Assembly (NCBI GenBank): GCA_964560875.1
Contig: CAZLMW010000172.1
Coordinates: 1 to 13,161, forward strand
Direction of reading: 5' to 3'
Length of the DNA stretch: 13,161 nt
Source: CAZLMW01 sp964560875
GTDB lineage: Bacteria > Myxococcota_A > UBA9042
In this document: piece by piece, positions 1 through 6,239 of the stretch
How positions within the stretch are numbered: position 1 is the stretch's first letter
How the letters are laid out: every line of letters starts with the position of its first letter
Translations under genes and position numbers: made by a program
Notes under the pieces: generated by a model
Databases searched by the model: none
Seen by the model: the letters and a program-made list of their open reading frames with translations, nothing else
Told to the model about the DNA's origin: nothing

Positions 1-18
1 GGGTGGCCCGGACCCGGG

Positions 19-840
19 TTATCGCTCAGTCAGCGACTTCCAATCGGGCCTGCAGGCAGGCCCATCTCTGGTTTCGACGACGGGCTCGCTGGCGACGTAA
101 CCGACGACCGCGACAATCGGCGCACGCAGGGACCCCACGAGGCTGGCGGCGGCGGCCAGGGATGTGCGCGTGACATGCTGGCGATCGGTCGACGCGCGGG
201 CGATGAACGCGACGGGCAAGTCAGGCGGATAACCGAGCTCGAGGAGGTGGCCGGTCCAGCGCGGCATGGTCTTGACGCCCATCAGCACGACCACGGTTCG
301 CTTGGCGTCCCACGGCGGCAGGGTCATGGGCTTTTCGCCGTCGCGCGGATGACAGGAAACAACACAAAACGAGTCCGCCACGCCGCGACGTGTGACCGGA
401 ATGCCGGCGAGCAACGGCGCTGCGGTGGCGCTGGACACGCCGGGGACGACCTCGCAACGAACACCGTTTTGCTGCAGGTGCCAGACCTCTTCGCCGCCGC
501 GGCCGAGCACGAATGGATCGCCGCCCTTGAGCCGAATGATGGTCTGGGGTTGGCGGGCGAGCTCGACGAGCAGCTCGTTGATCATCGCTTGCTGCATCTT
601 GTGGCGGCCCGCTCGTTTTCCGACGTCGTAGAGGTCGACATCGAGATCGCGATAGAGGCGCGCGTCGACGAGGTCATCGTGCACGACAACATCGGCCCGT
701 TGCAGGAGTCGGTGGCCGCGCAACGTGATGAGATCGGCGTCTCCCGGACCGGCGCCGACGAGGTAGACGGTCCCCGGCAACGAGCCGGAGCTTCCAGCGG
801 CGGAATCAGCGTCGGGGGGCGGGTGGTCGTTCGGGGCCAT
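19..840 (-). CDS. cobA: uroporphyrinogen-III C-methyltransferase (SUMT)
   Basis: This enzyme uses S-adenosylmethionine to methylate uroporphyrinogen III at C2 and C7, giving precorrin-2, the branch point to siroheme and cobalamin; it is cytosolic. The 273-residue product has the family signatures in order: VGAGPGDADLITLRG at about residues 28-42, the RLKGGDPFVLGRGGEE block around residue 105, and PGVSSATAAPLLAGIPVTRR after it. The length fits a standalone SUMT without the CysG dehydrogenase domain or a HemD fusion. I chose the ATG at 840 because AGGA lies 8 bases upstream. An in-frame ATG at 858 has no ribosome site and adds only MLQDPA. The first 23 residues are a Pro/Asp/Ser-rich tail outside the domain. 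It is divergent from the lipoprotein gene at 958. The open frame continues upstream to 2076, but that part is antisense shadow. Whether it serves siroheme or B12 cannot be told from this window. Confidence 0.93.
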   Translation of the reverse strand: MAPNDHPPPDADSAAGSSGSLPGTVYLVGAGPGDADLITLRGHRLLQRADVVVHDDLVDARLYRDLDVDLYDVGKRAGRHKMQQAMINELLVELARQPQTIIRLKGGDPFVLGRGGEEVWHLQQNGVRCEVVPGVSSATAAPLLAGIPVTRRGVADSFCVVSCHPRDGEKPMTLPPWDAKRTVVVLMGVKTMPRWTGHLLELGYPPDLPVAFIARASTDRQHVTRTSLAAAASLVGSLRAPIVAVVGYVASEPVVETRDGPACRPDWKSLTER

Positions 841-957
841 GGCGGGATCCTGCAACATTGGGGCGCTGTGTCGAAGGGCTGACAAGAAAGCGCCGAGCTT
901 CGGCAAATTTGTAACAAAGCCATGGCGCTGGGCGCGTAAGTCGCTACATTGCGCGGC
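841..957. promoter_or_regulatory. divergent intergenic region, cobA / PHP lipoprotein
   Basis: These 117 bases separate two divergent start codons and must carry both promoters. The stretch 901-918 is more A/T-rich than its surroundings. On the plus strand a -10-like TACATT lies at 945-950, only 7 bases before the ATG at 958. With no Shine-Dalgarno sequence there, a leaderless or nearly leaderless transcript is possible, but no convincing -35 box is seen. I find no clear palindromic operator or riboswitch-like fold. Confidence 0.35.
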
Positions 958-3900
958 ATGAAACGTTCTCGCCTCTTCGGCAACCCTGATTTTCCACACC
1001 GCTTGTCGGTCGCCGTGCTCCTGTGCGCAGGTTTCGCCGCTGTTTTCGCCATCTCCGGATGCTCCGACGACAGCGACGACGACACGAAAGACCAGCCCGC
1101 TGACACCGCCGGCACCGAGACCGACACCAAGATCGGCAGCGACGGTGCATCGACCGGCGACGCGGCCGGCACGACCCTCGACATCCCCAAGGGCAAACAC
1201 ATCGGCGTCGACCTCGCCAAGCATCTGCCCAAGCTCGCGGGAACGGGCGCCTATGCCCGCAAATACGAGAAAAAAGACGCCTTCGTCGGCAGCGCGGCAC
1301 AAGCGCGCGATGGCGACTGGGTGATCGGCAATGAACATGTGCGTTTCGCCGTCCAGGGCCCCGATCGCCATATCGGTGTGTGTCCGTGGGGCGGCAACCT
1401 CATCGACGGGTCGGCCAAGCGCGCAGATGGCACCTGGTCGGATGACGAGATGGGCGAGCAGTGCTTGCTCTACAACCTCGGTCGCACCATGCGCGGCACG
1501 GATATCGAGGTGCTCGCGGACGGCAGCAAGGGCGTGGCGGTCCTCGCGGTCACCGGCAAAGACGAGCTGCTCGATTTCATCAACCTGCCGTCGATGATCG
1601 CCAACTTCCCCGGCTTCGGAGACGCCGATCTGCCGCTGGACCCCGACGCCAAGGTGCCGCTCACGATCACCCGCTACTTCATCCTCGGCGCCAACGAAAA
1701 GGCCCTGCGGGTCGTCACCGGCTTGCGAAACGACGGCGACAAAGACGTCATCATCGGCACCGGCGAGCTCATCGACAGCGGCGGCGAGGTCGAGTTCTTC
1801 AACCCCGCAAGCAGCAACAAGGGTTTTGGTTCGGGCGGATTTGGCGCCCAGCAGCTCGACTTCATCGCGTTTCACTCGCCCCGCGGCGGCCACCTGTACG
1901 CGCCTCCCCCCATCAAGTTCGGGCCCGGAGCCGGCTACCTCGCGGTCGGCGGCGCGGCCGGCATCCTGACCGGCGGCAACAACCTGCTCACGCTGCTGCT
2001 CGGCGGCAAAGCGGTGTTCGAAAAGAGCCAGGCGGCCCTGAAGATCAAGTCCAAGTCGACGGTCGTCAAGACCCACCTTGTCTCGGTCAGCACCGGCATC
2101 CTCGATTCGATGACCGCGCCGATCTGGAAAGCCCGCGGCAAGAAGCTCGTCACACTCAGCGGCAAAGCGGTCGACGCGAGCGGCAAACCGGTGGTCGGTG
2201 CGCGCATCTCGGCGCTCCGAAAGGGCGCCACCCAGACGCAGACAGTGTCCGGCAAGGACGGCTCATTCTCGATGACCATCTTCGACGCAACGAGCTGGTC
2301 GGTGCTCGCCTGGCACGCCGGCTATGGACTCAGCAAGTCGATCAAGCTCGCCGCTGCCAAGTTCGGCAAGGATGGGGGGAACGGCAAGGTCGACGCGGGC
2401 CCGGTGACCTTCGGCAACTCGGGGATGCTCAACGTCAAGGTGACCGGCTCGGACGGCAAGGCCAGCCCCGCAAAACTGACGGTGTACTGCGCCAAGGAAT
2501 GCCCCGAAATCCCCCAGACGGTGCGCGACGCGGGCGGCGACAAGCCCGGCTCTGGGGTGTTGCTGGCCCGCTTTATCGGCGTCGAAGGCAAGCTTGATCA
2601 GCCGCTACCCGTCGGCGACTACCGCATCGTTGTCACGCGTGGACCGACCCGCTCGATCTGGCCCGACGCAACGTCCGGCGGTAAGGCCGTGACGATCGCT
2701 GCGGGTAAATCGGTCGCCATCGACGCTGTGGTGCGCGACGCCATCGATACGTCCGGGTGGCTGTCCGGCGACTTTCACGTGCACTCGGTCAACTCGCCCG
2801 ACGCGGCCGTCGAAAACCGCCGCCGCGTGCGCACCTTCCTGGCCGAAGGCGTCGACGTTCTCGTGCCCACCGACCACGACTACGTGACCGACATGAAGCC
2901 GCACATCGCCGCCGAAAAGGCCGACAAACTCCTCGCCACGCTGCCCGGCGTCGAGCTGACGACGTTCGATTACGGTCACTTCAACGCGTTTCCGCTCAAG
3001 GTCGACAGCAAAGATCTCAACGGTGCGGCCGTCGATTGGGCCGGCGGTGATGGCCCCGGCATGGACCCGCCCGCGATCGTCGAGGCGCTCAAGAAAAAGG
3101 GCGCTTACGGCGTCCCCGTCGTCCAGATCAACCACCCAAACAGCTACCTGGGCACGCTGCAGGTCGACATCCTCGGCGGCATCTCGCTGCGGCCGCGCGA
3201 AGGCTTCCGCGTCACCGACAAAGCCACCGATCCCAAGACCGGCGACACCGGCATGTACACCGACAAGTTCACCGCGATCGAGATCCTGACCGGCCACCGC
3301 GGCGGCGGGTTTGGTGGTGACAGCTTTGGTACGCGCATCAATTGGTGGTTCACGCTGCTCTCCCGCGGCGTCAAGTGGACCGGCACCGCGACCTCGGATA
3401 CGCACCGCACGTTGAGCAGCCAATCGGGCGGGTCGCGCACCTACGTCTTTGTCGGCAAGGGCAAGGACACGCCCGCGACGTTTGACGCCAAGGAATTCGG
3501 CGCCCAGGTCAACGCCGGTCGGGCGGTCGGCAGCGACGGCCCGTTCGTGGTGATGAAGGCGACTTCGGGCAAAGACAGCGCCGCGATCGGCGAGACGCTT
3601 GCCCACAACGGCGCGACGGTGGATCTGGGCGGCACCGTGACCGTGACCGTGAGCGTGCAGGCGCCCGCGTGGATGGACCTCAGCCGCGTGGAGCTCTTCG
3701 TCAACGCGACCAAGACGTACGCGCCGGTGGGCGAGGACATCAACGAAATTCCCAAGCCACATGCCGTGCACACCTTCGACCTCACCAAGCTCAAGCCGGT
3801 TGCGGGCAAGGACCCCAAGACCAAGCGTTGGCAGCTCGACGCGGTGTTCACGCTCAAGGGGCTGAAGAAGGACGCCTGGGTGGTGGCCATGGTTCACGGC

Positions 3901-4122
3901 GACAAGGCGATGCCCAAGGCGCTCTACGGCGGCCGTACGGTCAAACCGCTGGCGTTCACCAACCCGATCTACCTCGACGCGGATGGCGGCGGCTACAACA
4001 ACACACCGCTGCAGAAGAAGGTGCAGCCCAAGATCAAGAAGCCGGCACCGCCCCCGCCCGGCAAACCGACCGCGGCGATGTGGCGCGAGGTCATCGAAGC
4101 GATCGGCGGCCACAAGCACTGA
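958..4122 (+). CDS. lipoprotein with PHP/CehA-type metallohydrolase domain
   Basis: The product is a 1,054-residue predicted lipoprotein. An Arg/Lys N-terminus and a hydrophobic core (about residues 16-32) end in the lipobox ISGC, with Cys35 as lipidation site, followed by an Asp-rich tether. The middle has a carboxypeptidase-regulatory-like beta domain (about 395-470; GKAVDASGKPVVGARISA, then KDGSFS). A PHP-type domain starts near 600: HVHS (His607, His609), TDHD (638-641), Glu666, His674, NHP with His726, and SDTH (Asp814, His816), which is the expected metal-ligand series. The best family match is the CehA/McbA-like metallohydrolases; the real substrate is unknown. The C-terminus is a beta-rich region, then a Lys/Pro-rich tail. 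I chose ATG 958; a TTG at 949 would add three residues. Neither has a ribosome site. Its stop lies 27 bases from that of the convergent Rieske gene. Export and lipidation are predictions. Confidence 0.88.
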   Translation: MKRSRLFGNPDFPHRLSVAVLLCAGFAAVFAISGCSDDSDDDTKDQPADTAGTETDTKIGSDGASTGDAAGTTLDIPKGKHIGVDLAKHLPKLAGTGAYARKYEKKDAFVGSAAQARDGDWVIGNEHVRFAVQGPDRHIGVCPWGGNLIDGSAKRADGTWSDDEMGEQCLLYNLGRTMRGTDIEVLADGSKGVAVLAVTGKDELLDFINLPSMIANFPGFGDADLPLDPDAKVPLTITRYFILGANEKALRVVTGLRNDGDKDVIIGTGELIDSGGEVEFFNPASSNKGFGSGGFGAQQLDFIAFHSPRGGHLYAPPPIKFGPGAGYLAVGGAAGILTGGNNLLTLLLGGKAVFEKSQAALKIKSKSTVVKTHLVSVSTGILDSMTAPIWKARGKKLVTLSGKAVDASGKPVVGARISALRKGATQTQTVSGKDGSFSMTIFDATSWSVLAWHAGYGLSKSIKLAAAKFGKDGGNGKVDAGPVTFGNSGMLNVKVTGSDGKASPAKLTVYCAKECPEIPQTVRDAGGDKPGSGVLLARFIGVEGKLDQPLPVGDYRIVVTRGPTRSIWPDATSGGKAVTIAAGKSVAIDAVVRDAIDTSGWLSGDFHVHSVNSPDAAVENRRRVRTFLAEGVDVLVPTDHDYVTDMKPHIAAEKADKLLATLPGVELTTFDYGHFNAFPLKVDSKDLNGAAVDWAGGDGPGMDPPAIVEALKKKGAYGVPVVQINHPNSYLGTLQVDILGGISLRPREGFRVTDKATDPKTGDTGMYTDKFTAIEILTGHRGGGFGGDSFGTRINWWFTLLSRGVKWTGTATSDTHRTLSSQSGGSRTYVFVGKGKDTPATFDAKEFGAQVNAGRAVGSDGPFVVMKATSGKDSAAIGETLAHNGATVDLGGTVTVTVSVQAPAWMDLSRVELFVNATKTYAPVGEDINEIPKPHAVHTFDLTKLKPVAGKDPKTKRWQLDAVFTLKGLKKDAWVVAMVHGDKAMPKALYGGRTVKPLAFTNPIYLDADGGGYNNTPLQKKVQPKIKKPAPPPPGKPTAAMWREVIEAIGGHKH

Positions 4123-4149
4123 TGGGCGGCATGTCAGCTGCGCGTGGCG

Positions 4150-5505
4150 TCAATGCGGGCCCGCTTGGACGAGCGTGGGTAGATCGCGCGGCAATCCACC
4201 CGTGGGCACCACGAGCGCCTTGGCGTGATGCCAATCGTTCAGCTCGACGAGCCAATCCGCGCCACAAGGCAGCGCAGTCGCACACGAGCGCATCCGGTAC
4301 ATCCCCGGGTTGAGCACACCGGGCGGCTCCTGCCCATCGGCCTCGAACGCCGCGAGCGCGGCCAGCTGCAGCTTGCGCATCTTGATGATGGCCGCATCGG
4401 AAGCGCCGAGGTTCTCCTGGCTTCGGTCGACGATCGAGCCCATGCTCGACAAGATCGCGACATCCTGCAGGCGCACGCCGGGGATTCCCGTCTTGTTGCG
4501 GGTCCGCTTGGCATGCAGATCCATGTGAAAATCGGTCTCGGCACAGACCTGCGGCCACCAGTTCGCGAAAAAGCGCCCCTTCTGCGCCGGCTTCATCGGC
4601 CCGATGCCCTTGGACAATACGCCCGGCTCGTCAGCCAACTCGGCCGGGGGCCTACCGCTGAGGGACAACGCCTCCGTCGGATGCCAGCGCACCTCGAGGT
4701 TGAGCGTGTGTTCGTCGTCGATCGGCACGTAGATTGAAACGTTGACGCGCCCGCGCGGGTTGGCCGGAAACATCCCGTAGAAGGGGTGCAAAAAGTGCGC
4801 GGTCCGCCAGTAGCGGTGGCCGTTCTCCTCGCCGCGCTCGGCGCCATAGGTCAGCCCGTGAGGCGCATCGACAACGTGCAGCTTCGCGTTGGGCTGGTCA
4901 TGCCAGACGCCATACCTGGGCGAGTCGTCGCGGTTGAGACGGCCATGCAGAAAGTGCACGTGGGTCGAGTCGAGCTCGGATTCCAGCGCCTGCAGCCAGT
5001 TGAAAAGCATCACCTGCTTTTGATTGTGCAGCCGCTGGTTGTCCGGCACCGCGGCCCACTCGAAATCCGGCACACCAGGAGGATCATCCTGCCGGTCGCC
5101 CATGTAGATCCAGGTCAACCCACCGAAATCGACCGCCTTATAGGTGACGATCTTAACCCGCTCCTTGAGGCGGCTGCCATCGGGCTCGTTGGGCGTCTCG
5201 CGGCAGTTGCCTTGTCGATCAAAAGCCCAGCCGTGATAGGGGCAACGAATCACGCCGTCTTCGCAGCGCCCAAAGTAGAAGCTGGCCTGCCGATGCGGGC
5301 AACGCTCCTGCGAAAAGACCGGCGTCCCGTCGCTGTCGCGCCACGCGAGCAAGTCTTCGCCGAGAATCCGCACACGCACCGCCTGGCCGTTGGCTTCGGT
5401 CTCCCAGCAGTAGTTGACGGGGATCCAATAGCGCCGCATGAGACGGCCCATGGGCGTCTGCGGGCCGACGCGGCACAAACGGTCATTTTCGCTGTGGGTC
5501 AGCAT
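4150..5505 (-). CDS. Rieske non-heme iron oxygenase, phthalate 4,5-dioxygenase-like
   Basis: This is a 451-residue oxygenase alpha-subunit-type protein. The Rieske [2Fe-2S] motif is complete: Cys69-x-His71, 16 residues, Cys88-x2-His91. The mononuclear iron site shows bridging Asp179 and ligands His182 and His187 in LDSTHVHFLH; Asp348 in LQDVAI is a candidate third ligand. The N-terminus (MLTHSENDRLCRVGP, then TPMGRLMRRYW) is typical of the phthalate 4,5-dioxygenase/3-chlorobenzoate dioxygenase branch, and the length fits. Such enzymes hydroxylate or demethylate aromatic or similar substrates in the cytosol, taking electrons from a separate reductase. No reductase or ferredoxin gene is in this window, so the electron donor must be encoded elsewhere. 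The start ATG has GAGG 5 bases upstream. The frame stays open to 5910, but that part is low-quality sequence antisense to the next gene. The substrate cannot be assigned. Confidence 0.92.
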   Translation of the reverse strand: MLTHSENDRLCRVGPQTPMGRLMRRYWIPVNYCWETEANGQAVRVRILGEDLLAWRDSDGTPVFSQERCPHRQASFYFGRCEDGVIRCPYHGWAFDRQGNCRETPNEPDGSRLKERVKIVTYKAVDFGGLTWIYMGDRQDDPPGVPDFEWAAVPDNQRLHNQKQVMLFNWLQALESELDSTHVHFLHGRLNRDDSPRYGVWHDQPNAKLHVVDAPHGLTYGAERGEENGHRYWRTAHFLHPFYGMFPANPRGRVNVSIYVPIDDEHTLNLEVRWHPTEALSLSGRPPAELADEPGVLSKGIGPMKPAQKGRFFANWWPQVCAETDFHMDLHAKRTRNKTGIPGVRLQDVAILSSMGSIVDRSQENLGASDAAIIKMRKLQLAALAAFEADGQEPPGVLNPGMYRMRSCATALPCGADWLVELNDWHHAKALVVPTGGLPRDLPTLVQAGPH

Positions 5506-5595
5506 CGTGCCCTCGGGGGACCGGGGGATTGGGACGATTGGCGAAACGATGTTGCCACCAAGACGCACCGATGTCCCCAGGGACTCGCGCACAGC

Positions 5596-6120
5596 ATGCA
5601 CCACGCCTGGGATCTCGCAGTCCATGGCAGGCGGCTGGCGGCGAGCATCCCGCGAGGCGACCGCGACCTGGCCGCTCAACTGCGGCGGTCGGCAACGGCG
5701 CCCGCGCTGCTGATCGGCGAGGGGGCCAACCGACTCAACGCAGGCGAGAAGCGGCAGCGCTTCAACGAGGCGCGGGGCGAGGCGTGCGAGGCGGCGGTGG
5801 CGGTGGAGCTGGCCGCGTCGCCTGGTCTGGTGCCTGCCGTCGAAGCCGAGCCGCTGCTGGCGGCGGCCGACAAGGTCACGGCCATGCTCACGGGCCTGCT
5901 TCGCAAGCACAGCGGCACCCCGCGCACAGACAGATTGATCTCGGACGGTTTTCGGGGGTCACGCGGCGGCACTGCGACGGTTTTGGCGCGATGTGGACCG
6001 ACGATGCAGGATGTGGACCGACGATGCAGAGTGTCCTGGGTGGGCGGCGATCATCGTTTGGTCCACGAACCGACGCGCAGCCGCGAGGGACGCAAGGCGC
6101 AAATGCGCCGCGCGCTGTGA
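5596..6120 (+). CDS. four-helix-bundle protein (S23/TIGR02436-like), possibly degenerate
   Basis: Residues 4-105 match the small four-helix-bundle family often found in several copies in myxobacterial genomes: SIPRGDRDLAAQLRRSA, then IGEGANR, KRQRFNEARGEA and VTAMLTGLLRKH. The family has no settled enzymatic role; relatives include the Avd protein of diversity-generating retroelements and proteins encoded in 23S rRNA intervening sequences. No reverse transcriptase or rRNA is nearby. Three things are odd. The N-terminus begins about 6-10 residues inside the usual first helix. The typical NIAEG core reads LIGEG. A tail of about 69 residues (106-174) has no family character and covers a 20-base tandem duplication. 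ATG 5596 is the only plausible in-frame start; AGGGA is 12 bases upstream, which is far. The gene is divergent from the Rieske gene and lies 119 bases before the receptor start. It may be a decaying copy; I am confident of the family, less so of the ends. Confidence 0.62.
   Translation: MHHAWDLAVHGRRLAASIPRGDRDLAAQLRRSATAPALLIGEGANRLNAGEKRQRFNEARGEACEAAVAVELAASPGLVPAVEAEPLLAAADKVTAMLTGLLRKHSGTPRTDRLISDGFRGSRGGTATVLARCGPTMQDVDRRCRVSWVGGDHRLVHEPTRSREGRKAQMRRAL
5990..6029 (+). repeat. perfect 20-base tandem duplication
   Basis: Two identical 20-base copies, beginning GATGTGGACC and ending GACGATGCAG, sit head to tail at 5990-6009 and 6010-6029. The core GTGGACC recurs inverted at 6060-6066 (GGTCCAC), flanked by a CGATG-like match, so the region has two direct and one inverted copy of one core. 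The unit length is not a multiple of three, so the duplication shifts the frame of the four-helix-bundle ORF it overlaps. Confidence 0.85.
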
Positions 6121-6154
6121 GAAGGTGGCGAAAAATGACACTTTCTCGGTACCA

Positions 6155-6173
6155 GGGGCCGGGCGCCGGCCCC
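6155..6173. promoter_or_regulatory. GC hairpin upstream of the receptor gene
   Basis: GGGGCCGG (6155-6162), loop GCG, and CCGGCCCC (6166-6173) form a perfect 8-base-pair stem. No T-run follows on either strand, so it is not a standard intrinsic terminator. It lies between the four-helix-bundle stop (6120) and the receptor start (6240), 67 bases before the latter, where it could end upstream transcription or shape the receptor's leader. Its function is unknown. Confidence 0.45.
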
Positions 6174-6239
6174 GCAACGAAACAACTTCCGAGACCATCG
6201 CGGAGTCCGAATGGACGCAACGATGATCGAGGCCCTTGG

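Noticed and set aside
7..18. Small CCCGG/CCGGG hairpin just after the SUMT stop as a terminator
   Set aside because: Five pairs with a 2-base loop and no T-run; expected by chance at this GC content.
841..2076. Extension of the SUMT frame upstream of 858
   Set aside because: Lacks any family similarity and lies antisense to the lipoprotein; the SUMT domain is complete from 840.
2605..4119. Long minus-strand open frame of 504 codons opposite the PHP lipoprotein
   Set aside because: Rich in Arg, Ala, Val, His and Asp with no domain motif, and exactly antisense to a gene with a full active site; a GC-rich codon shadow.
5930..6180. Possible insertion-sequence end, because of clustered short direct repeats (GACGGTTTT twice, the 20-base duplication)
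   Set aside because: No transposase fragment, matching opposite end or target duplication is visible.
5529..6239. In-frame extension of the TonB-dependent receptor upstream of 6240
   Set aside because: Arg/Gly/Ala-rich shadow of the four-helix-bundle frame; signal peptide and ribosome site both support ATG 6240.
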